Assembly: GCA_963377175.1 (NCBI GenBank) | Contig: CAUJNA010001499.1 | Location: 1-64,000 of the forward strand | Direction of reading: 5' to 3' | Source of the DNA: Effrenium voratum | Taxonomy: Eukaryota > Sar > Dinophyceae > Suessiales > Symbiodiniaceae | DNA length: 64,000 bases | Made by a program: the position numbers and the translations under genes | Notes under the pieces: generated by a model | Seen by the model: only the letters and a program-made list of their open reading frames with translations | The model's database searches: none | Told to the model about the DNA's origin: nothing | In this document: positions 40,201 to 47,665 of the stretch, piece after piece | Numbering within the stretch: the stretch's first letter is position 1 | Layout of the letters: every line of letters begins with the position of its first letter

Positions 40201-42034
40201 GGCTTACCGGGTGTATCGTGTTACCCCTGATTTTGCTGTCCGTGCGAGACTCATCACGGGTGGAATTTGGTCTAGAGTGCTCTACGGGTTGGAGTTCCAG
40301 TTTATGGGACCAGCCAATTTTGCAAAGCTCAGGCGTGCAGCCACTACGGCTTTGGTTGGCCCGTGGCACAATGCCTCGACGATTTTGTCGTGCGCGGCGG
40401 TGTCCTCATACTTGGTTGATCCGCTTCTGTATGTGGTCATCAGTATGCTGCGGGCGCTTCAAAAATGGTACTGGAAGTCACCCGATCGTGTGATGGCCTT
40501 CTGTGAAAGGGTCCATGCCTTTGACGGTGATCGTGCTATCGGCTCGGCATCTTCATGTGCCTTGTATCTACGTGAAGTAGGCCTCACACTGGGTCCCACT
40601 GGGTTGGTCAGCGGAACGGCTGGCGTCAGTTTTCGCATCCAGAGTGTCGATAAAACTGAACTTGAGCGTTCCCTTCACTATGTGTGGACTTGTCGCATCA
40701 TGCACGGTGTAGGTGGCCGTAAAGGAATTCCGACTCAAGTGCCCTTTGACTTGCAGACCACCCGTGAAGCTTTCAGAGCGTTGCCACGGCATGTGCAAAA
40801 AAGTGCAGTCATGAATATCACCGGAGTCGCTGTGAGTGGCGCCCGCAAATTTCACCAATGGGGACCACAGTGGGCTGATCAATACTGTGTTCTCTGTCAA
40901 TTCCAGGATACTACGCAACATCGAGTCTTCGAGTGCCCAATTGGTGATGAGTGCAGAGGGAGCCATTCTGATACTGTCACATGGCTCCGTGACCAGAGAC
41001 CTGAATGGACACATCTTGCGGTGGCTCACCAATGCCCAGCAGAACCCATCCTGCGGGCTATCTTTCAGGGCAGGGAGTTGCCTACGCTTGATCCGCCACC
41101 ATGTTGCGATGTGGTATGCTGGACATTCTACACTGATGGCACCTGCCAGATGCCTGATGTACAGGCAGCCAGCCGTGCTGCTTGGGGCGTGATACAAGAT
41201 GTATATCCAAGTGATGACGACCGCCTCCGTGTCGCCACCGGCCCGGGAAATGGGACTGCCATCCCCGATGGATTGTTGTGCGCTGCGTGCGGACTATGCC
41301 CCGGACATCAGTCACCGCTAAGGGCTGAACTGTGTGCAGTATGGGCGGCTATGCAACTTGTTCGTGTGCAGGACTCCGACTTACCTGTCAATATTTACAC
41401 GGATTGTCAGGCAGCCGTTGACTTAGTTGCCCGCCTTCACCGCTGGAAGTCGCGTGGATATTTGGCTCTGCCGGAACCATGTATGAATCATGACCTCGCG
41501 ATGGCTATCTGGGATTCGTGGCCTGTTGGTCACGTTGCTGTCTATAAGATCAAAGCGCATCGTGACTCCACCAAGGCTGTCAGTACGCTGGACTGGTGGG
41601 GCATCACCGCCAACCACTTAGCTGATAGACTTGCAAATACAGCACTCGGTACGGAGACATCTGCTGTGGTTGCCCTTGCTGATACAATTGCTTCTCACAA
41701 ACGCCAAGAGCGTGACCAGCTTCAGCAAGCCTTGAATTTCCTGGTTGAATTGGCCTTGGTACGTAAGGAAGCTATTGAGGCGCATGAGAAGGCCACTAGT
41801 GAACCTACGGATCCGGATCCTGACCCTGCCGTACCTGGTACTGGGCATGAACCGCGCCCCATTCCACGTGAGATTGCTGCCCTGCGTCACCTGGGCACCT
41901 GGCTACCGACGACGCCTCGCATCCTTCCCTTCACAGAACTGACTCCACAACAAGCTGTCTGCTGTAACGTTGGTGGACGTGTGGCAGTGGCTCCATACCA
42001 TACAATGGCCGGATGGTCCCCCTGCCCCCCATGA
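37262..42034 (+). CDS. LINE-2 ORF2, APE endonuclease, reverse transcriptase, zinc finger, RNase H
   Basis: The frame is open from 37145, but the first ATG is 37262, 142 bases after the ORF1 stop, just before GQAANPGPSG. Endonuclease motifs are LSETSTT, LAGDFNMPP and LSNHAPLFV (SNH for SDH). Reverse transcriptase shows KARGADGWS, motif A GFVLDLRKAFNFV, motif B CGIPEGDGMSV and motif C AYADNWSW (YADN at 39905-39916). The second Asp is replaced by Asn, as in LINE-1. The zinc finger is CVLCQFQDTTQHRVFEC. RNase H has YTDGT, LRAELC, YTDCQ and NHLADRLAN. The frame ends at 42034 through a one-base shift near 41960; the true C-terminus continues in the next frame. Confidence 0.9.
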   Translation: MQTGKTVDDFDAFRGVCVGQAANPGPSGSDTAIYLSVLNPTSLYTHHDEIIEHPSDVQFLSETSTTIDAQKSVRSQMRGSGKRVVFGAPSPDKTRSKDPRQACVRGHACGVACITRLSIKPLPCDDGPTGMYNAGRIMRCLVQIGPCAVQCVVIYGLTTCTGQAAANDALFAEALSWVQAYSGYSILAGDFNMPPSSAPALQPLFQKGFVDVIQYYQSTRSVSLAPTCNEATHNDTMIFPSQMLPWIQRVQTRTDLRLSNHAPLFVHLTVPQSKPDYFVWSLPSSWADLPLPWSELDAVYQQQADSILLDESICGNALDTIDVWKLWAGCVEQSVAVLHQRHTGRRLPEHYRGRCRWEPLAFEPPYRPLDSGRQDEYQPPVACTSVFAQQRVKQVRRLSTLLTMRRAFDLHGWHQYDSHRRWLHLQELWHAITVAPGYQRGWPKWLATNAHVCVYSAQCPDVTQLEILLTVARDDANAVVSMANKARRAARQAASDHDVQACGLREHFRAIKGESVPPVTWVMQPCSSPAKLVRSPKGTVRLKLADPSEIPYGSQCRFGTAALLVSEVRGPIVHAQHLSGDVPTTGTFTFNRVINTVEDLTSAIDDYWNPIWSRDRSFHDWPSEDWNAADHILDELAIDSPEIEIQWHDIDQWISIIKTLPNNKARGADGWSFEEFKCLPRPALKHLACLMERVQHDGQWPSAAMQAKLILLPKSKDANSIGDTRPITVLGCLNRLFSRFISSSIIPSWSQWFPEGISCGLKGRGVNDITLDAQDRLEKCLAERISFGGFVLDLRKAFNFVGRQLAHKVLCRLGVPRAASLTWIRSLYDLQRWPVVGGRIDAAIPSTCGIPEGDGMSVLCMLAICLHFHAYLKLAGVDPTAYADNWSWTSQSARCHHDAFGRMQRLTDAFKMPVALDKSWCWGTDLPMRQAWQGILTHYQVPPDQVSIVDHAKDLGILFRYTRKIVACDFDARVQLATDMAYRVYRVTPDFAVRARLITGGIWSRVLYGLEFQFMGPANFAKLRRAATTALVGPWHNASTILSCAAVSSYLVDPLLYVVISMLRALQKWYWKSPDRVMAFCERVHAFDGDRAIGSASSCALYLREVGLTLGPTGLVSGTAGVSFRIQSVDKTELERSLHYVWTCRIMHGVGGRKGIPTQVPFDLQTTREAFRALPRHVQKSAVMNITGVAVSGARKFHQWGPQWADQYCVLCQFQDTTQHRVFECPIGDECRGSHSDTVTWLRDQRPEWTHLAVAHQCPAEPILRAIFQGRELPTLDPPPCCDVVCWTFYTDGTCQMPDVQAASRAAWGVIQDVYPSDDDRLRVATGPGNGTAIPDGLLCAACGLCPGHQSPLRAELCAVWAAMQLVRVQDSDLPVNIYTDCQAAVDLVARLHRWKSRGYLALPEPCMNHDLAMAIWDSWPVGHVAVYKIKAHRDSTKAVSTLDWWGITANHLADRLANTALGTETSAVVALADTIASHKRQERDQLQQALNFLVELALVRKEAIEAHEKATSEPTDPDPDPAVPGTGHEPRPIPREIAALRHLGTWLPTTPRILPFTELTPQQAVCCNVGGRVAVAPYHTMAGWSPCPP

Positions 42035-42557
42035 TTGGGGAATCAGTTGGTTGGAACTTCTTTTCAACTTTTATCTGTGTACTGGGCAACGCTTTCCGGT
42101 CCGAATTGACACGGTTCAGGGTCGTAAGACGCAGATCCAGCAGTATGTCCCATATGACTCCAATGAGGCAGTCGCGCGGCCCCTGCTATATCGAGCGTTG
42201 GAAGAGCAGATTTCTCACTTGAGAATGACCGTGGCGCACCTGCAGAACGTTACCATGTATAACTTGACACCTGTAGATTTGACACCGTCTTCGGTGTCGC
42301 CTACATCTCTTCGGGTGTTGGGGTTCTACCGTGCTCGCCAGGGTTTCATTGCCCGACCAGGACAGCGGACAGTTGAACTGGCCCACGCCTGCTTGAAGAA
42401 GCAGGGGTATCCGACCAACCTCAATTTTGTGGTTGACATCCCCCTTGGGCCCTATGACTTGCATTGTGACCGCGACTTTGGTGATCAGGATAAGAATTCG
42501 CAGAGCCGCAGGGGTATGCGTGACAAGATGCGACGTGCTTTACTGAAGGCCAGATAG
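41958..42557 (+). CDS. LINE-2 ORF2, C-terminal domain in a shifted frame
   Basis: This frame reads TLVDVWQWLHTIQWPDGPPA, then GISWLELLFNFYLCTGQRFP. It parallels the LINE-1 ORF2 C-terminus (LLHWLQELLWP, ITWNELLVSFRLHSGLCIP). It then has a helical segment (RALEEQISHLRMTVAHLQNV) and a basic end (RRGMRDKMRRALLKAR) before the stop at 42557. In LINE-1 the equivalent lies in the same frame as RNase H, so a single indel near 41960 separated it here. The function is unknown. Its conservation between two distant families suggests it matters for retrotransposition. Confidence 0.65.
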   Translation, partial: SAVTLVDVWQWLHTIQWPDGPPAPHDWGISWLELLFNFYLCTGQRFPVRIDTVQGRKTQIQQYVPYDSNEAVARPLLYRALEEQISHLRMTVAHLQNVTMYNLTPVDLTPSSVSPTSLRVLGFYRARQGFIARPGQRTVELAHACLKKQGYPTNLNFVVDIPLGPYDLHCDRDFGDQDKNSQSRRGMRDKMRRALLKAR

Positions 42558-42997
42558 GCCCTCCGTGTGGTGCAACTTCTTTTCTTGTGCATGCACACTA
42601 GTGTGGCAGATTCGCCGGCCATCATAGCTCAGATTGAGCTATCCTTTTCCATGGCTTCTTCGCTGTATAGCGAATGCAACCTTTGCACGCTTTTCTGCGG
42701 GATATGTGATGATCCTTTACCTTTTTGACTGGTGATCTGTCCGCAATCGGACATTTTCCGCCGGAGTGGCGCCTCGTTTGTCCCGCCTTTTTGGGGTGGT
42801 TTTGTTCCCCCTGTTGCGGTTTTTTTTTGGGTTCCTCCTTGTTGACGGGCTTTTCCTGCCTCGCGGGGCGTTTCCAATCGGATGGTGGCTCGTCTTATTC
42901 GACCACCTTCGTCTCACCATTTCAGCGTCAGGCTCACGCTACGGCCGGGGCCTGATGCAGCGGCCAAACAGTGCCGCATTGCAAAAAAGTGTAAAAA
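42558..42997 (+). other. LINE-2 3' untranslated region with three stem-loops
   Basis: Short perfect hairpins occur in order: ATAGCTCA-gat-TGAGCTAT (about 42624-42642), TTCGCT-gtat-AGCGAA (about 42658-42673) and TGTCCG-caat-CGGACA (about 42737-42752). T-rich stretches and a final A-rich tail follow. Hairpins near the 3' end could be recognised by the reverse transcriptase during target-primed reverse transcription (inference). Confidence 0.6.
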
Positions 42998-43013
42998 GTG
43001 CCCGCCGACTGCT
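42998..43013. repeat. Target-site duplication, right copy, of LINE-2
   Basis: Identical to 31888-31903 (GTGCCCGCCGACTGCT). The fibre gene resumes here on the minus strand. Confidence 0.9.
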
Positions 43014-45377
43014 GCACCAGCCCGGGGATCGACCCGCCAAAGGCTCCGAAGTGCAGCTTCGCGACTCCGCCCGGCGGCGCCGAGAAGTCCAGGCGCGCCG
43101 TGCTCCAGACACCCTGCGAGGGCGTGCCGAGGAAGGTGCCGGTGACGCCCACGTAGTCGTTGTCGGCAGCGCTGACGTACATCACCAAGTTGGAGGCCGT
43201 GCCCAGCCGGTACCGGCAGCCGAAGGAGCAGCGTCTCCCCGGCGTCAGGTGTAGAGGGTGTAGGTGTGGACGATGTTCCAGGCGAAGGCGCTCAGGGTCA
43301 CGGCGTAGCCCTCCAACTGGAAGCCTCCCACCGCGAAGCTGGCCGAGGCCACGGAGCTCTGGCTGTTGGAGCGCACCAAAAAATTTCCTAATGTGGTGAG
43401 CGTGGGCTCCAGCAGCACCTCGCCCAGGGTGGCCAGCGTGACGTCGTCGGCCCCTCCGTCGAGGAACTCGTGCTTCAGCAGCAGGGCCGAGGCCGCCGTG
43501 TCCTCCTCTGCCTCCGTGTTGCCGGCCTCCAGGGTTGCGTCCAGGATCTGGAGTCCGTAGACGTCCACCGTTCCTGCCGTTTGGTTGGGCAGGCCCGGCG
43601 CCTGGAAGTGCGCCCCGAAGTGAAGCTTTGCAACTCCGTTCGGAGGCACGGTGAAGTACATCTTTGCCGTGCTCCAGGCGCCCTCGTCTCCCGCGAAGCT
43701 GCCGTACAGGGGGTCGTAGACGTTGTCGGCCTCGGACATGTACACCACGAAGTTGGAGGCCGTGCCGAGCCGGTACCGGCAGGCGAAGAGGAGCTCTCGG
43801 CCGGGCGTCAGGTTGTAGGTGCGCGCAATGTTCCACGGGTTCACTGCCAGGGTCAGGGTGTAGCCGTCCACGCTCGCTGCGCCCGCGGTGTGGGTGGCCA
43901 GGACCACGCTGCAGCCGCTGCTGGGGCGAACCGTCCAGTTTGACAGGGAGACGTCCGTGGCCAGGATCTGCTCTCCTATGGCGGCCACCACCTCGTCGGC
44001 CCCTCCGTCGTCCGGAAAGCGCACGGCTATTTGCAGGGCCGAGCACTAGTAGCTGAGCAGGGCGGCGGCGATGCTTGAGGCCGTTGCCGTGTCCTGGTCG
44101 GCGGCCGAGCGGTACGCCACCAGCGCGGAGGTGATTTGGTTGGTTGTGAAAACATCCTGGTCCGGGCCCGTCCGGTAGGCCAGGTGTCCTGCGCGCTTGC
44201 CGTGCGGTAGTCTCCCAACAGGGCGTCCACTTGCGCCGAGGTGTAGTAGGCCAGCAGCGCGGCCGAAGTGGCACCGGTCGTCTCCGCGTCCTGCGCCGTG
44301 CCCGTTCGGTAGTCGACCAACAGCGCGTCCACTTGTGAGGAGGTGTAGTAGGCCAGCAGCGCAGCCGCGAGGGCCGCGTCCGCCGCCGCGACGGAGTAGC
44401 AGTCGGCCGTGATGCTCAGCGTGTCGTCGCCGTTGGCCAGCGCAGCAGAGAGAGGAGCCTCCAGATGCAGGTTGCGAACGACGTTGCTTCCGCGAACGAG
44501 CTCCCAAGTTGTGAAGCCCGCCCAGGCCGGCGCGTTAACAACTCCGCCGCTGCCGGAAAGCTGCAGGGGCAAGCTGCGCTGGAGGTGTCCAGCCCGTCCA
44601 CCGTGGAGAGCAGGGCGGCCAGCGCGCTGGCGTCCGCCTTGCCAAGGAGGGCGGCGTCCAGGGCTGCCGTGGTGACTGCGCCCAGGAGGGCCGCCGCTAT
44701 CTTAGAGTCCACCTCTGAGAAAATGTCGACGGCCGACAGCAGGGCGTATGCGGTTCAGCGCGCTGGCGTCCGCCTTGGAGGCCTGCAGCCCCGAGATGGA
44801 GGCGTCTCGGCTCGCGAGCTCGGGGACGACGCCCAGGAGAGCGTTGGCCACCTTGGTGTCGACCTCCAGCGGCGTGATCCTCGCCGCTATGTCTAGGGAG
44901 TGCTGGTCCACCACCGTCTTGAGGCCGTAGTTGGCCGCCACCGTGGCCAGCGTGGCGTTGTTGGCCGAGGCGATGGCCGTGGTGCTGTAGTTGGACAGCT
45001 TCAAGTCCACGCCGTCGGGGTGCTCTTCGTCGCCACCACGCCCTCTGGAGAGACCCGTGGTCAGCGAGCTCTGCAGCGCGGCGATGCTGCTTCCGTGCGC
45101 GGCCACCTGTCCGTCCGTGGTGGCCAGGGCCGCTGCCGTGGTCAGAGGGGCGATTGCCGGCGCCAGCGCGCTGCTGTCCAGCTTTGAGGCCAGCTCTGCG
45201 GTGACCCGGTCGTCCAGGGACTGGATGGCCGCTGCGTTGTTGCCGGAGGCTGCCGTGTTCACCGCCAGGTCCGTTACTTGTGCGTAGGGCGTCAGAGCGA
45301 GGGCCGTGCGTGCCGTCAGTTACCTCTCCGTTGTCCAGGACCTCCGGGATGTTGCCGGTGACAGGTCCTTCAAACAT
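42998..45377 (-). pseudogene. Viral fibre/receptor-binding-type protein, N-terminal part
   Basis: Starts at ATG 45377 with MFEGPVTGNIPEVLDNGEVT. A long coiled-coil or shaft region follows (NNAAAIQSLDDRVTAELASK), then repeats such as AYYTSSQVDALLVDYRTG and AYYTSAQVDALLGDYRT. Two related beta-sandwich domains of about 190 residues come next: one with WTVRPSSGCSVVLATHTAG and LLFACRYRLGTASNFVVYMS, the other with LEPTLTTLGNFLVRSNSQSS and CSFGCRYRLGTASNLVMYVS. They resemble carbohydrate-binding modules. The gene is interrupted at 43013 by LINE-2 and continues at 31887. Indels and a TAG near 44048 break the frame. The order shaft, binding domains, chaperone fits a virion fibre that contacts the host surface; this role is inferred. 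Confidence 0.65.
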
Positions 45378-45913
45378 GTTTTCCTTCGGAGTCGTTGCGC
45401 GAAGTCGGCCCAAAGCTTCGGAAAACTCTCAAGGTCTGCCGGCTTCTTGCCTCTTCGGGCTTGGTCGGATTGGACGAGGTCTGAAGAGAAGGCGTTGGGA
45501 CAAAGTTTGCGCAAGTACGTGTCACCCCGTGGCACAGTCCGTGGGTGGCCTTTTTCAATGTGAAACAATGATTTGACCGGTGGCGCCGGTCAATCGCGGT
45601 ACCTGCGCACGACGCTCGAAAATTTCGGGACAAATCACCGAAAATTTCGGCAGTTCACCGAAAATTTCGCCTCGAGGCCGTCCTCGGGTGGCGCGGGCTC
45701 GGCAGGCTGGTGCACTTGCCGCTACATAGCACGTGCTCGGCTAACAGGACACGAAGTGAAGGAAAATATCCTTCACTTCATGTGTTTTCCTTCACTTCAT
45801 GGTGCTCGGCTACCAGGACATGAATTGAGGGAACATATCCTTCAACTCATGGTCCGGGTGGCGCGGCCGGGCAGGAATGTGGCGCGCTCGGTATTGAAGC
45901 CTCCACGTTGGGC
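45378..45913. repeat. Noncoding stretch with short hairpins
   Basis: ACCGAAAATTTCG-type words recur near 45617-45670. A perfect hairpin GAAGTGAAGGA-aaata-TCCTTCACTTC lies at about 45753-45780. A near copy with CATGAATTGAGGG/TCCTTCAACTCATG lies near 45820-45852. A GGCGCGGCCGGGCAGG block resembles the minisatellite near 430-1020. No convincing gene was seen. Confidence 0.5.
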
Positions 45914-46335
45914 TTCTTTGCAGAGCACTCTCCTTTGCAGAGCACTCTCCTTTGCAGAGCACTCTCCTCTGCTGTGTGTGTTTCTTTGCAGAGCACTCTC
46001 CTTTGCAGAGCACGCTTCTTTGCAGAGCACACTTGCGCTTCTTTGCAGAGCACTCTCCTTTGCAGAGCACGCTTCTTTGCAGAGCACACTTGCGCTTCTT
46101 TGCAGAGCACTCTCCTTTGCAGAGCACTCTCCTTTGCAGAGCACGCTTCTTTGCAGAGCACTCTCCTTTGCAGAGCACGCTCCTTTGCAGAGCACGCTTC
46201 TTTGCAGGGCACGCTCCTTTGCTTCTTTGCAGAGCACTCTCCTTTGCAGAGCGCGCTTCTTTGCAGAGCACTCTCTTTTGCAGAGCACGCTTCTTTGCAG
46301 AGCACTCTTGTTTGCAGAGCACTCTCCTTTGCGGG
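45914..46335. repeat. 17-bp satellite array A
   Basis: Roughly 24 units of GCAGAGCACTCTCCTTT, with the variant GCAGAGCACGCTTCTTT. Because 17 is not a multiple of three and the unit lacks stop codons, all frames on both strands stay open; the resulting Cys/Ala/Leu-rich ORFs are artefacts. There is no unique spacer between units, so it is not a CRISPR. Confidence 0.9.
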
Positions 46336-46446
46336 GATGGAGACGAGTCAGCTTTGGAGTTGTGTGTGATGATGTCGTCTTCTTTTGGGGGGGCGAGTCA
46401 GCTTGCGGGGGTGTGTGAAGGGGAATCCAGAGGAGTGCAACAGGAC

Positions 46447-46668
46447 GGGCGCGAAGTCAAATATTCTCTGTTAGTACACCACTAGAGAAATAAATGAGTC
46501 AGCTTCGGTGAGTCAGCTTCGGGCGCGAAGTAAAATATTCTCTGTTAGTACACCACTAGAGAAATAAATGAGTCAGCTTCGGTGAGTCAGCTTCGGGCAC
46601 GAAGTCAATTATTCTCTGTTAGTACACCACTAGAGAAATAAATGAGTCAGCTTCGGTGAGTCAGCTTC
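46447..46668. repeat. 74-bp tandem triplicate
   Basis: Three copies start at 46447, 46521 and 46595. Each runs from GGGCGCGAAGT (third copy GGGCACGAAGT) through CTCTGTTAGTACACCACTAG to GTGAGTCAGCTTC. The exact 74-bp spacing and few differences indicate recent tandem duplication. It lies between the two 17-bp arrays. Confidence 0.85.
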
Positions 46669-46684
46669 GGGCGCGGTGAAGACA

Positions 46685-47325
46685 GAGCACTCTCCTTTGC
46701 AGAGCACTCTCCTTTGCAGAGCACTCTCCTTTGCAGAGCACTCTCCTTTGCAGAGCACTCTCCTTTGCAGAGCACTCTCCTTTGCAGAGCACGCTTCTTT
46801 GCAGAGCACTCTCCTTTGCAGAGCATGCTTCTTTGCAGAGCACTCTCCTTTGCAGAGCACACTTGCGCTTCTTTGCAGAGCACACTTCTTTGCAGAGCAC
46901 TCTCCTTTGCAGAGCGCGCTTCTTTGCAGAGCACGCTCCTTTGCAGAGCGCGCTTCTTTGCAGAGCACTCTCCTTTGCAGAGCACTCTCCTTTGCAGAGC
47001 ACTCTCCTTTGCAGAGCACTCTCCTTTGCAGAGCACTCTCCTTTGCAGAGCACGCTCCTTTGCAGAGCACTCTCCTTTGCAGAGCACGCTTCTTTGCAGA
47101 GCACTCTCCTTCGCAGAGCACTCTCCTTTGCAGAGCACGCTTCTTTGCAGAGCATGCTTCTTTGCAGAGCACTCTCCTCTGCAGAGCACTCTCCTTTGCA
47201 GAGCACTCTCCTCTGCAGAGCACTCTCCTTTGCAGAGCACTCTCCTCTGCAGAGCACGCTTCTTTGCAGAGCACTCTCCTCTGCAGAGCACGCTTCTTAG
47301 CAGAGCATTCTCCTTTGCAGAGCAG
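46685..47325. repeat. 17-bp satellite array B
   Basis: Roughly 37 units of the same GCAGAGCACTCTCCTTT/GCAGAGCACGCTTCTTT family as array A, with scattered variants (CTCCTCT, CATGCTT). The array ends seven bases before the left end of FB3. ORFs on both strands are repeat artefacts. Confidence 0.9.
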
Positions 47326-47331
47326 GCCAAG

Positions 47332-47665
47332 CTCTCTCTTTAGAGGGGGTTCCCAAATGGATTCTATTCTACTTGACAGGCTCCTAGCACTCGTCCGTCC
47401 AGGAAACGACCTCGCCCTGCGAAGGATTCGAAACCTAAAACGCTGCGTGCGGGCGTGTGGCTGCAAAATAACGACCCCTAGATATGCGCCGCAATTTGGC
47501 TCCAGGTTGCATATCTAGGGGTCGTTATTTTGCAGCCACACGCCTGCACGCAGCGTTTTAGGTTTCGAATCCTTCGCAGGACGAGGTCGTTTCCTGGACG
47601 GACGAGTGCTAGGAGCCTGTCAGGTAGAATAGAATCCATTTGGGAAACCCCCTCTAAAGAGAGAG
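47332..47665. mobile_element. Foldback element FB3 (short spacer)
   Basis: 334 bp, almost entirely a perfect palindrome. The left end is CTCTCTCTTTAGAGGGGG and the right end is its complement. The arms match FB1 (AAACGCTGCGTGCGGGC and GCAAAATAACGACCCC, GCAAAATAGAGAACCC in FB1). Only about 20-25 bases around GCAATTTGGCTCCAGG are unpaired in the centre, so it looks like an FB1-type element that has lost its pyrimidine spacer. No target-site duplication was seen. The right end abuts viral sequence. Confidence 0.85.

Larger units (their letters stand above)
31904..42997 (+). mobile_element. LINE-2: complete DNMT-bearing non-LTR retrotransposon
   Basis: The element is 11,094 bp, bounded by a perfect 16-bp target-site duplication. 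It begins AGCGTTTGGGTTC and ends in a short A-rich tail (GCAAAAAAGTGTAAAAA). ORF1 carries the DNA methyltransferase, ubiquitin-like segments, a C-terminal domain and a coiled coil. ORF2 carries APE endonuclease, reverse transcriptase, zinc finger and RNase H. It lies antisense within the viral fibre gene. Only two frame breaks are apparent, one at the N-terminus of ORF1 (near 32270) and one near the C-terminus of ORF2 (near 41960). It is thus much less decayed than LINE-1, and from a different family. Confidence 0.92.

Noticed and set aside
42629..42920. Small basic minus-strand ORFs in the LINE-2 3' region
   Set aside because: They lie antisense within the element's untranslated region, are compositionally biased and match nothing recognisable.
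45914..47325. CRISPR-like array
   Set aside because: Repeats are contiguous, have no unique spacers, and lie in a eukaryotic context.
45810..47466. Large ORFs on both strands rich in Cys, Ala, Leu, Glu and Lys
   Set aside because: They arise from a 17-bp satellite that contains no stop codon in any frame; the peptides merely repeat with a 51-bp period.
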